DNA of 5,971 nt from Candidatus Thiodiazotropha sp. (ex Gloverina cf. vestifex). Its GTDB lineage: Bacteria; Pseudomonadota; Gammaproteobacteria; Chromatiales; Chromatiaceae. The DNA lies in NCBI GenBank assembly GCA_025656435.1, contig JAHXHT010000147.1:1-5971 (forward strand). Direction: 5' to 3'. Numbering within the stretch: position 1 is the first letter of the stretch; each line of letters opens with the position of its first letter. Shown one piece after another: positions 1 to 5,899 of the stretch. The position numbers and the translations under genes are program-made. The notes under the pieces were generated by a model. The model did no database searches, was not told the origin of the DNA, and was given only the letters and a program-made list of their open reading frames with translations.

Positions 1-81
1 TAACAGTCACAATTACGGTCATACAACCGCGCCTACGCCTATCGGGGACTAATCGCCTCGGCTTTCAGCCTTCCATGGCGA
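1..81. other. Unassigned sequence beyond a truncated S49 peptidase start
   Basis: No gene is supported here. On the minus strand, where the body of the S49 peptidase gene should continue, all three frames contain stops within a short distance, and none gives the expected arginine-rich stretch followed by a membrane segment. One plus-strand frame stays open from 4 to 138 but has no start codon with a ribosome binding site and no recognisable motif. ATCGCC (51-56) and GGCGAT (77-82) could form a 6-bp stem with a long loop. This may be inserted or rearranged DNA, but no element end is visible inside the window. Confidence 0.4.
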
Positions 82-150
82 TCAGCGATTGCGCTCCCAA
101 CGGGTGGGCTCGGATTGGTTACGTGGTTCATTTGTATTTAGATCTGACAT
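82..150 (-). pseudogene. N-terminal remnant of an S49-family peptidase (SppA-like)
   Basis: A 22-codon frame starts at ATG 148-150, 35 bp after the HAD gene stop, and ends at a TGA (82-84). It begins MSDLNTNEPRN and continues with a polar stretch ending in RWERN. S49 peptidases encoded beside rluC and the HAD gene in gammaproteobacteria usually start with a short polar tail and a W-E-R-type motif. That is followed by a helix rich in E, K and R and then a transmembrane segment. Here the similarity stops after RWERN and a stop codon follows one residue later. The identification rests mainly on position in the operon (rluC, HAD, S49 peptidase, as in Pseudomonas aeruginosa PA2975-PA2973) and on this short motif. 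It could also be an unrelated short ORF. If it is the peptidase, the gene has been cut by an insertion, deletion or rearrangement near position 85-88. Confidence 0.42.
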
Positions 151-185
151 GATAAATCCATTTCAACCTATTGATTTAATAATAA

Positions 186-851
186 CTATTGTGATTTCGC
201 ATGCCTGCGGGTAAGCCATGTGGGTATTTCAGTCACCCGATGAAGACAATCCAGCGGCTTGTGCTGGAGCAGACGCGCCTGGCTGTGTACGCCGTAGGTC
301 ACCCCCAAAGCAGGCATATTCGCATTAACGGCCATCTGCAGATCATATTCGGTATCACCAATCATCAGCGCCTGTCTGGGCATAACACCCATTTGATCGA
401 TGATCTGATGCAGCATCTCCGGATGGGGCTTGGAAAAGGTCTCGTCAGCACAGCGGGTGGTATGAAAGAAACGGTGCAGTTCAGTGGTTTCAAGTGCATG
501 GTTCAAACCGCTGCGGCCTTTGCCTGTAGCCACGGCCAAGAGATAGCCTTCATCATGCAAACCCTCGATAACCTCTCTGGCCCCTTCAAAGAGTTCAGAG
601 GGCGCCTCGTTCGAGGTAAAGAAGTGCGAACGATAGCGTTCCGCAACTTCCAGGTGCAGATTGTCCCCGGCATCCGGAAAGAGTGCATGTACTGCCTCGC
701 GCAAGCCGAGACCGATGATATTTCTTATCGCCTCGCGTCCCGGTGACTTCAGGCCAAGGTCCTTCACTGCCGCCTCGACACAAGCGACAATTCGGGCCTC
801 TGAATCCATCAAAGTCCCATCCCAATCAAATATTAACAGCTCAAACTTCAT
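186..851 (-). CDS. HAD-superfamily phosphatase, subfamily IA (Gph-like)
   Basis: This is a 221-residue soluble hydrolase of the haloacid dehalogenase superfamily, with the usual length for phosphoglycolate phosphatase-like members. All four motifs are present. Motif I is FDWDGT, with nucleophile D9 and acid/base D11. Motif II is the threonine in VATGK (T109). Motif III is K141 in SKPHPEML. Motif IV is GDTEYD, with D166 and D170 for Mg2+. The cap domain lies between motifs I and II (about residues 16-90), as in subfamily IA. The family removes phosphate from small phosphorylated metabolites, but the substrate cannot be read from sequence, so no symbol is given. The start overlaps the end of rluC by 11 bp (841-851), and an in-frame stop lies only four codons upstream, which fixes this start. 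The overlap and the weak AAAGAA ribosome binding site suggest translational coupling with rluC. A gene of this type next to rluC is conserved in gammaproteobacteria. Confidence 0.92.
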   Translation of the reverse strand: MKFELLIFDWDGTLMDSEARIVACVEAAVKDLGLKSPGREAIRNIIGLGLREAVHALFPDAGDNLHLEVAERYRSHFFTSNEAPSELFEGAREVIEGLHDEGYLLAVATGKGRSGLNHALETTELHRFFHTTRCADETFSKPHPEMLHQIIDQMGVMPRQALMIGDTEYDLQMAVNANMPALGVTYGVHSQARLLQHKPLDCLHRVTEIPTWLTRRHAKSQ

Positions 852-1803
852 TGAATTTCTTTAATTGTTTCAGGACCCTTCCCAACTCGTCCGGCAATGG
901 TGCTTCGATAACTGTATCGCGCTTTTCTCCCGGCCAGCGAAAGCGAATCTGATGCGCATGCAAAAAGAGCCTTTTCAGGCCGATGGAGCGCATCTTTTTA
1001 TTTTCAACTTCATTGCCGTATTTGCTATCACCCAATACGGGTGAACCAAGCCATGCACTGTGGACACGAATTTGATGCGTTCGACCCGTCACCAGTTCCA
1101 CCTCAGCCAGCGTTGCCTCTGCATATCTTGTCAGCCTTCTGAAACGGGTCTCTGCCGACTTGCCATCGGGATCCACACGAACCACCCGCTCTCCACCCTG
1201 CAGGGTATTTTTTTTCAGTGGCACATTGACGGTTTTCGCACCTTTACGCCAACTCCCTGCGAGCAGGGTGAGATATCGTTTATCGACTCGATTTTGTCGT
1301 ATGAGTTCATGCAATGTGCGCAATGCTGCAGGTTTTTTACTGATTATCAGGCAACCGGAAGTATCACGGTCCAGCCTGTGCACCAATTCCAGTCTGGTAT
1401 CCTTCGGTCTGATCGATCTTAAGGTCTCGATGACACCTGAACTCAGCCCACTACCGCCATGCACAGCCATGCCGGATGGCTTATTGAGAACCAGCAAGCG
1501 CTCGTCTTCGAACAATATTGTGCCATCTAGCTGTGCCTGCAGCTTTTTTGAAGGCAGACTGGGCGCCGAGATATCCATCCGAATCGGAGGAATACGTACG
1601 CGATCACCCGCCTGTAAGCGATATGTCGCTTTGATTCGCCCTTTATTGACCCGTACCTCCCCTTTCCGCAATATCCGATAGATATGGCTCCTGGGCACCC
1701 CTTTTAGGTGCCGCATGAGGAAATTATCTATTCTTTGCCCCATGTCATCCTGAGTCACGTCCAGAAATGTGACTGATGGAGAAATCTTTTTTGATTCTGA
1801 CAT
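841..1803 (-). CDS. rluC: 23S rRNA pseudouridine synthase RluC
   Basis: This 320-residue protein is almost the same length as E. coli RluC (319). It has an N-terminal S4 RNA-binding domain (about residues 22-75, with the conserved stretch GVPRSHIYRILRKGEVRVNK) and an RluA-family catalytic domain (about 95-300). The catalytic motif HRLDRDTSG lies at 142-150, with D145 as the nucleophile, and RTHQIRVH at 241-248 is the family's second signature. In E. coli, RluC converts U955, U2504 and U2580 of 23S rRNA to pseudouridine; the same role is inferred here. A TAA directly precedes the ATG in frame, so the start is certain; only a weak GGA lies upstream. An A8 run (1208-1215, T8 on the plus strand) encodes Lys-Lys-Asn without breaking the frame. 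It is transcribed divergently from rne, as in other gammaproteobacteria, and leads into the HAD gene. I see no clear promoter for it. Confidence 0.95.
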   Translation of the reverse strand: MSESKKISPSVTFLDVTQDDMGQRIDNFLMRHLKGVPRSHIYRILRKGEVRVNKGRIKATYRLQAGDRVRIPPIRMDISAPSLPSKKLQAQLDGTILFEDERLLVLNKPSGMAVHGGSGLSSGVIETLRSIRPKDTRLELVHRLDRDTSGCLIISKKPAALRTLHELIRQNRVDKRYLTLLAGSWRKGAKTVNVPLKKNTLQGGERVVRVDPDGKSAETRFRRLTRYAEATLAEVELVTGRTHQIRVHSAWLGSPVLGDSKYGNEVENKKMRSIGLKRLFLHAHQIRFRWPGEKRDTVIEAPLPDELGRVLKQLKKFNEV

Positions 1804-1831
1804 TTAGGTCCAATTTATTTCGGTTGTAACA

Positions 1832-1860
1832 TTGATGTCGCGGGTGAAGATTGCTATATT
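1832..1860 (+). promoter_or_regulatory. Sigma-70 promoter for rne
   Basis: TTGATG (1832-1837) and TATATT (1855-1860) are 17 bp apart, and a TGC directly before the -10 box makes it an extended -10. This is the best promoter match upstream of rne and predicts transcription from about 1867. A second -10-like TATACT at 1940-1945 has no matching -35 box. The promoter lies just outside the rluC start, so initiation in the two directions shares a small space. Confidence 0.6.
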
Positions 1861-1883
1861 CGCTAGCGGATTTCCGATATCGG
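1861..1883. promoter_or_regulatory. Two palindromes at the predicted rne transcription start
   Basis: CGCTAGCG (1861-1868) and CCGATATCGG (1874-1883) are perfect palindromes lying immediately downstream of the rne -10 box. They could be operator half-sites, or structures at the 5' end of the transcript, where RNase E activity on its own message depends on 5'-end accessibility. The role is a guess; the sequences themselves are certain. Confidence 0.35.
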
Positions 1884-1957
1884 CGAAGCTATCATTTTCT
1901 CAACGCCGGTATCTGCGCGGCACTCGACAAACAGCGGCTTATACTTTCATCACAGCG

Positions 1958-1971
1958 CAGTTTGTCAACTG
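1958..1971 (+). repeat. Leader hairpin, copy 1 of a 14-nt twin
   Basis: CAGTTTGTCAACTG forms a perfect 5-bp stem with a TGTC loop. It differs at one loop base from the hairpin at 2180-2193. A G-U pair (1957 with 1972) could lengthen the stem. Confidence 0.5.
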
Positions 1972-2090
1972 TCCAAGCGCAACGGTGCCCTTCGGGCCTG
2001 GCTCTCAAACTGAAGCCTTGCAGTCGCGCCAAAGCATATCAACAGCGCGGGCCTTAACATCCAGACTCTCGCTATGACATCGAAACCCGG

Positions 2091-2107
2091 CAGTCTAAAT
2101 CAGACTG
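2091..2107 (+). promoter_or_regulatory. Hairpin in the rne leader
   Basis: CAGTCT and AGACTG are perfect inverted copies separated by the 5-nt loop AAATC. A flanking G-U pair is possible. No U-run follows, so it does not look like a terminator. It is more likely part of the folded leader. Confidence 0.45.
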
Positions 2108-2179
2108 TGCGTGTCGGTTTCCCTTGCTTTGTGCGCCTTCAAGTCTAGGTATCAGCAGACCCCGAGCGGCGAACTTTAA

Positions 2180-2193
2180 CAGTTTTTCAACTG
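2180..2193 (+). repeat. Leader hairpin, copy 2 of a 14-nt twin
   Basis: CAGTTTTTCAACTG has the same 5-bp stem as 1958-1971, with the loop TTTC. A weaker related stem (GCCAG/TTGGC, 2199-2217, with one G-U pair) follows directly, making a U-rich double hairpin about 135 nt before the start codon. Confidence 0.5.
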
Positions 2194-2351
2194 ACCGAGC
2201 CAGTTTTCTGAGTTGGCGTCAAACCTGACCAACAGGCTTGCGCAAAGGCACTCTGTTGCAGCTTCAGCAGGCGATTAACGCCTAGTAGCCCAACAAGTTC
2301 TTGCCTACCCAAACCAGAATCAGTGGACGTGCCGGTTGACTGGATAATTTA

Positions 2352-5117
2352 ATGAAAAGAATGCTGATTAACGCAACTCAGCCAGAAGAATTGCGTGTTG
2401 CTATCGTTGATGGCCAAAAACTATTTAACCTGGATATCGAGATTCCCGGTCGGGAACATAAAAAAGCCAACATCTATAAAGGCCGCATTACCCGTGTCGA
2501 GCCCAGCCTCGAGGCTGCCTTCGTCGAGTACGGCTCCGAACGCCATGGTTTTCTTCCGCTGAAGGAGATCTCTCGCAGTTACTACTCAGATCAGGCAAAA
2601 GCCTCAGGCGGACGTGTCAACATCCAGGATGCCATCAAAGAAGGCAAGGAAGTTATCGTTCAGGTCGAAAAGGAGGAGCGTGGCAACAAAGGGGCAGCCC
2701 TGACCACATTCATCTCCCTGGCAGGACGCTATCTGGTATTGATGCCGAATAATCCACGGGCTGGCGGTGTCTCTCGCAGAATCGAAGGTCAGGATCGCAC
2801 TGAGCTGCGCGAAGCCATGAGCGAACTGCAGATACCCGAAGATATGGGCCTGATTGTCCGCACTGCCGGTGTGGGGAAAAATGCCGAAGAACTGCAGTGG
2901 GATCTGGATTATCTGATACAGCTCTGGCAGGCCATCGAACACTCCGCCGAAAAACCCTCGCCCTTCCTGATCTACCAGGAGAGCAACGTTATCATCCGTT
3001 CGATCCGCGACTATCTGCGGGCGGATATCGGTGAGATCGTAATAGATGATGCCGAGGTCTTCTCTCAGGCCGAACGCTTTATCGCTCAAGTCATGCCCCA
3101 GTACAGCAAAAAGCTACGCCACTACGACGACGAAGTACCCCTCTTCAGCCGCTATCAGATTGAAAGCCAGATCGAGTCGGCTTTTCAGCGCGAAGTGACC
3201 CTGCCCTCCGGCGGCGCCATCGTCATCGATCACACCGAGGCGCTGACCTCCATCGATATCAACTCTGCACGAGCGACCAAAGGTGCTGACATCGAAGAGA
3301 CGGCGCTCAATACCAATCTGGAAGCCTCTGACGAGATCGCGCGCCAACTGCGTCTGCGGGATCTTGGCGGCCTGTTCGTCATCGACTTCATCGACATGAC
3401 ACCCTCGCGCAATCAACGTGAAGTGGAAAATCGCCTGAAAGATGCGCTCAAGCAGGATCGCGCCCGTGTACAAATCGGCCGCATCTCCCGCTTCGGCCTA
3501 CTCGAGATGTCCAGACAGCGCCTGCGGCCCTCTCTGGGTGAGGCCAGTGAGCAGGCTTGTCCCCGCTGTAGCGGCCATGGCACTGTCCGTGGCGTTGAAT
3601 CCCTCTCCCTCTCGGTGCTGCGCATCATTGAGGAAGATGCCATGAAAGAGAATACCGGGCGTATCATGGCGCAATTGCCGGTAGATATGGCAACTTTTCT
3701 GCTCAATGAGAAACGCCAATCGATACACGATATCGAAAAGCGTCAGTCCATTGAAGTCGTGCTGATTCCGAACAGCCGTTATGAGACCCCCAACTACACC
3801 ATCGAGCGTGCGCGTGTCAGCGAGATCCCCGCTGATCAAGAGGGTCAGTCAAGCTATCAGATGGTCAGTGAAGAGATGGAACAGGCCCCTGATTTTGCCA
3901 AGACCAATCAACCCAAGGCGGAGAAGCCGGCTGTCAAGGCGATCGCTCCCACAACACCGGCACCTCAACGTGCCGCCCAACCGGAAGCGGGAAGCACCAA
4001 TGACGATACCCGTTTTCTGAAGAAGTTCTTTACCTCAATTTTCTCACCGAAACCAGAGAGTTCTGCCAAAAAAGAAGCGGAAGCCAAATCTTCGCCAAGC
4101 ACTGAGAAGAGACCCCGTCGCGCAAACAGCGGCAGCGGCAACCGAAAACCCCAAGGCAGCGGTTCACGCAGTAACGCCAGACGTGGCGGCCGTTCAGACA
4201 ACCGAAACAAAGACAACACGGGTAGCCGGGGTCGCTCTACTAAACCCACAGAGCAAAAACAGGCGGAGCCCAGGCCTCAGCAGGGACAGGGAACCCCCGG
4301 TACTGATGAAAAGGGTGACGCTCCCAAACCAAAGGGTTCTCGTAGAGGACGCCGCGGTGGACGCAGGCGTCGTTCCAACGCCGGCACAGAAAACAAGGCT
4401 GTTGAGAATGGTACTGAGCAGAGCCCAGTCAATGCCAACGCGCCGGATAAAACGCGTGAGTCCGAACCAGCACCCAAGCCCAGGCAGCAAAGAAAACCAC
4501 GTACACCAAGAAGCGAATCATCCACTGAGGACCGCGGGGCAAAGACTGATAAGCCAACTCAGGCGCCAACATCAGAGCGGCCACCGGAAAGGCCCTGGCA
4601 GGAGGACACAACCAAACCTCAAGCCAAGGCACAGCCCAAGCGTGAAGATCATCCATCTGAGACACCCGTCATCACAAAACAGGAAAAGCCTGACTTGCCT
4701 AAGCAGGCTCCAAAAGAAAGCTCAGGCTCCGATACTTCTAAACCTGTGAAGACAGCAACAGCAGCCGATTCCACTCGGTCATCGACTGCTGATAGTGCAC
4801 CGACCCCGGTTCCCGCCCCGGTCAATCCGAAACCCAGGTCTGTTGCTCCGGTCGATAAGCCAGTTGAACGGAAACCCAGACCTGCAGCTCCGGTCGATAA
4901 GCCAGCACCAGTAAAATTGCAGCAGATAGAAACCAAGCCAAGAGTTTCCAAACCTGAAGCAAAGCCTGCGTCAAAGGAAGCTGAAATACGTAAGCCGGTT
5001 GCTGAAAAGAAGCCAGCAGAAAAATCTCAGGCACCTGCTGCATCGGCTGAAGGTAAAAAAGCCCCAGCAGAATCCACTGCCAGCACAAAGGTCGTTTCAA
5101 CTGACAGCAGCGATTAA
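2352..5117 (+). CDS. rne: Ribonuclease E
   Basis: This 921-residue endoribonuclease (E. coli: 1061) cuts single-stranded AU-rich RNA, matures rRNA and tRNA, and scaffolds the RNA degradosome at the inner membrane. The catalytic half (1 to about 510) is strongly conserved. The S1 domain spans about 36-125. R170/T171 in the 5'-sensor motif IVRTAGVGK bind the 5' monophosphate. The DNase I-like subdomain carries Mg2+ ligands D302 (IDINSARATKG) and D345 (VIDFIDMTP). The Zn-link is C403PRC406, which joins subunits of the tetramer. The C-terminal half is low-complexity and disordered. It contains an amphipathic membrane-binding helix (about 552-566), arginine-rich RNA-binding patches (587-619 and 663-674) and a Pro/Ala/Lys-rich tail with a 14-residue tandem repeat. 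I cannot recognise the E. coli enolase- or PNPase-binding motifs. The start MKRMLINATQ is the family start, and a TGA lies five codons upstream. The ribosome binding site is weak (GGA, 2342-2344). Expression is probably self-limited through the leader. Confidence 0.98.
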   Translation: MKRMLINATQPEELRVAIVDGQKLFNLDIEIPGREHKKANIYKGRITRVEPSLEAAFVEYGSERHGFLPLKEISRSYYSDQAKASGGRVNIQDAIKEGKEVIVQVEKEERGNKGAALTTFISLAGRYLVLMPNNPRAGGVSRRIEGQDRTELREAMSELQIPEDMGLIVRTAGVGKNAEELQWDLDYLIQLWQAIEHSAEKPSPFLIYQESNVIIRSIRDYLRADIGEIVIDDAEVFSQAERFIAQVMPQYSKKLRHYDDEVPLFSRYQIESQIESAFQREVTLPSGGAIVIDHTEALTSIDINSARATKGADIEETALNTNLEASDEIARQLRLRDLGGLFVIDFIDMTPSRNQREVENRLKDALKQDRARVQIGRISRFGLLEMSRQRLRPSLGEASEQACPRCSGHGTVRGVESLSLSVLRIIEEDAMKENTGRIMAQLPVDMATFLLNEKRQSIHDIEKRQSIEVVLIPNSRYETPNYTIERARVSEIPADQEGQSSYQMVSEEMEQAPDFAKTNQPKAEKPAVKAIAPTTPAPQRAAQPEAGSTNDDTRFLKKFFTSIFSPKPESSAKKEAEAKSSPSTEKRPRRANSGSGNRKPQGSGSRSNARRGGRSDNRNKDNTGSRGRSTKPTEQKQAEPRPQQGQGTPGTDEKGDAPKPKGSRRGRRGGRRRRSNAGTENKAVENGTEQSPVNANAPDKTRESEPAPKPRQQRKPRTPRSESSTEDRGAKTDKPTQAPTSERPPERPWQEDTTKPQAKAQPKREDHPSETPVITKQEKPDLPKQAPKESSGSDTSKPVKTATAADSTRSSTADSAPTPVPAPVNPKPRSVAPVDKPVERKPRPAAPVDKPAPVKLQQIETKPRVSKPEAKPASKEAEIRKPVAEKKPAEKSQAPAASAEGKKAPAESTASTKVVSTDSSD
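4002..4049 (+). other. Membrane-targeting helix segment of RNase E
   Basis: Residues 551-566 include RFLKKFFTSIFS, an alternation of bulky hydrophobic residues (F, L, I) and lysine or arginine. This is typical of the amphipathic segment A that anchors RNase E to the inner membrane in E. coli. It stands out as the only hydrophobic patch in the C-terminal half. The position relative to the catalytic core matches the E. coli segment (about 565-585). Confidence 0.65.
4830..4913 (+). repeat. 42-bp tandem duplication in the rne tail
   Basis: Two adjacent 42-bp units encode residues 827-840 and 841-854, each with the pattern KPR-x-x-APVDKP. Nineteen bases are identical between the copies (4845-4863 and 4887-4905), and the motif GAAACCCA also recurs at the same spacing. 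The nucleotide identity suggests a fairly recent in-frame duplication in a disordered region that tolerates length change. Confidence 0.75.
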
Positions 5118-5133
5118 CCTAGGCCCTAACACA

Positions 5134-5154
5134 CCCGTCCCAGAATGGGGCGGG
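5134..5154. terminator. Hairpin between convergent rne and ptpA
   Basis: CCCGTCCC (5134-5141) and GGGGCGGG (5147-5154) form an 8-bp stem with one G-T pair and a 5-nt loop (AGAAT). It lies in the 39-bp gap between the two stop codons and can fold on either strand, so it probably serves both genes. Neither side has a strong U-run: CTTC follows on the plus strand and TGTGTT on the minus strand. It may therefore act as a weak terminator or as a 3'-end block against exonucleases. Confidence 0.6.
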
Positions 5155-5156
5155 CT

Positions 5157-5648
5157 TCAAACCTGATGGTTTTCTCGGATATGTTGCAGTAGTCCGCGAG
5201 AAGCGTTTTCAACCAGATCAAACACCCGGTCGAATCCAGCCACGCCGCCGTAATAGGGATCAGGCACTTCATCTTCAGGTAAATGAGGTGCGAAATCGAG
5301 AAACAAATGTAGCTTCTCTTCATAACCTGACGGGCAGATGTCCTGTAGCTCGCTATAGTTCGACCGATCCATGGCAATCACATAATCAAATATTTCAAAA
5401 TCCTCCGCCCTCGCCTTACGGGCTCGCAGATCGCTTAGATCCACGCCCCGCTTTGCAGCCGTCTCCCTAGCCCGACGATCCGGCGGTTCCCCCACATGGT
5501 AAGCAATGGTGCCAGCAGAGTCGGTATGAATTCTGTCATGCAGGTCCTCACACTCAACCAGGGATCGGAAGACACCATGGGCTGTAGGTGATCGGCAGAT
5601 ATTGCCCATGCAAACGAATAGCGCTTTTATTTGTCTCTCTGTGTTCAT
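5157..5648 (-). CDS. ptpA: Low-molecular-weight protein tyrosine phosphatase
   Basis: This 163-residue cytoplasmic phosphatase has the normal size for the family. The P-loop C-x5-R-S is near the N-terminus: C13 (nucleophile) and R19 in VCMGNICRSP. The general-acid loop is DPYYGG, with D130 and two tyrosines that shape the active site. The family hydrolyses phosphotyrosine through a cysteinyl-phosphate intermediate. In bacteria some members (Wzb) act on capsule tyrosine kinases, but no such kinase or polysaccharide gene is in this window. The symbol follows the Pseudomonas gene near rne, where kdsB, ptpA and murB are neighbours. Here murB is absent between ptpA and rne. The first ATG is used and an in-frame TAA lies upstream. 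No good ribosome binding site is visible and the predicted leader is very short. Confidence 0.93.
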   Translation of the reverse strand: MNTERQIKALFVCMGNICRSPTAHGVFRSLVECEDLHDRIHTDSAGTIAYHVGEPPDRRARETAAKRGVDLSDLRARKARAEDFEIFDYVIAMDRSNYSELQDICPSGYEEKLHLFLDFAPHLPEDEVPDPYYGGVAGFDRVFDLVENASRGLLQHIRENHQV

Positions 5649-5668
5649 ATCTATTTGATAATTTACGT

Positions 5669-5696
5669 ATTATGTACTTTGTTGTTTATCGATAAA
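5669..5696 (-). promoter_or_regulatory. Possible promoter for ptpA
   Basis: Read on the minus strand, TTTATC (5696-5691) and CATAAT (5674-5669) are 16 bp apart, a moderate sigma-70 match. Transcription would start about 13 nt before the ptpA ATG. The -35 box is half of the palindrome at 5685-5696. Confidence 0.35.
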
Positions 5697-5710
5697 TGTG
5701 GCTGTATACT
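5682..5710 (+). promoter_or_regulatory. Promoter for the integrase fragment
   Basis: TTGTTT (5682-5687) and TATACT (5705-5710) are separated by 17 bp, giving a good sigma-70 promoter with a predicted start near 5717, about 12 nt before the ORF. Its -35 box overlaps the palindrome at 5685-5696, so a protein bound there would affect both divergent promoters. Confidence 0.5.
5685..5696. promoter_or_regulatory. Perfect 12-bp palindrome, candidate operator
   Basis: TTTATCGATAAA is a complete palindrome centred between the start of ptpA and the integrase ORF. It overlaps the -35 boxes proposed for both directions. This placement suits a repressor site, but no regulator is identified, and a 12-bp AT-rich palindrome can also arise by chance. 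Confidence 0.4.
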
Positions 5711-5728
5711 CATAGATGGTACACAAAT

Positions 5729-5899
5729 ATGGGAATACTCTCTGAAACTGCCATCAAGGCCATCAAGTGGGACGGCAAGGATCAGCGTATTGCAGTCGGT
5801 GATGGACTCTATCTCCAATCGCAGCGATCATCGAAGACATGGATTATACGGAAACGCCATCATGGCAAAACCGTGATGACCACCCTAGGGAAGCTCTGA
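5729..5899 (+). pseudogene. Truncated tyrosine recombinase (integrase), N-terminal arm-binding domain only
   Basis: A 56-residue frame begins MGILSETAIKAIKW and includes DGLYLQ and a segment ending TTLGKL. This matches the start of P4/island-type integrases (DUF4102), which run: L-S-D-T-A-I-K, a lysine-rich turn, D-G-x-G-L-Y-L, a basic strand W-x-x-R-x-R, and then L-G-x-Y-P. Intact family members are about 400 residues, with a C-terminal catalytic domain carrying R-H-R-Y. Here a TGA follows LGKL, and none of the three frames downstream continues the pattern, so no catalytic domain can be made from this copy within the window. The ATG at 5729 is preferred over 5696 because it gives the family N-terminus and lies downstream of the predicted promoter. 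No ribosome binding site is visible. It is probably a remnant of an integrated element; a short expressed DNA-binding protein is possible but unproven. Confidence 0.72.

Larger units (their letters stand above)
1867..2351 (+). promoter_or_regulatory. Long structured 5' leader of rne
   Basis: About 485 nt separate the predicted transcription start from the rne ATG, with no supported gene between them. In E. coli the 361-nt rne leader (Rfam rne5) folds into stem-loops that let RNase E cleave its own mRNA and adjust its level. This leader holds several simple hairpins: 1958-1971, 1987-1997 (GCCC/GGGC), 2091-2107, 2180-2193 and 2199-2217. Several U-rich loops could be single-stranded cleavage sites. 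By position and content it is the likely equivalent of rne5, but I cannot confirm homology by eye. Near the start codon, CCAG (2314-2317) or CAGT (2321-2324) could pair with 2339-2343 and mask the weak ribosome binding site. Confidence 0.55.

Noticed and set aside
201..746. 181-codon plus-strand ORF
   Set aside because: It is antisense to the HAD gene, whose four catalytic motifs are all present. The plus-strand protein has no recognisable motif.
1208..1215. A8 run in rluC as a possible programmed frameshift
   Set aside because: The reading frame and family similarity continue normally on both sides, so no frameshift is needed.
1160..1681. 173-codon plus-strand ORF
   Set aside because: It lies opposite rluC, which is clearly real; the antisense frame shows no family features or ribosome binding site.
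1832..2077. Short plus-strand ORFs in the rne leader (81 and 68 codons)
   Set aside because: The first start lies upstream of the predicted transcription start and the second inside the -10 box. There is no ribosome binding site and the peptides resemble no family. The hairpins explain the region better.
4183..4749. 188-codon plus-strand ORF in another frame of the rne tail
   Set aside because: It is an out-of-frame reading of the low-complexity Arg/Pro/Lys-rich region, which readily gives long open shadow frames.
5658..5673. ATAAT/ATTAT inverted repeat resembling a recombination (dif/att) core
   Set aside because: Five-base AT stems are expected in such AT-rich DNA; no second copy or tRNA gene is present to support an attachment site.
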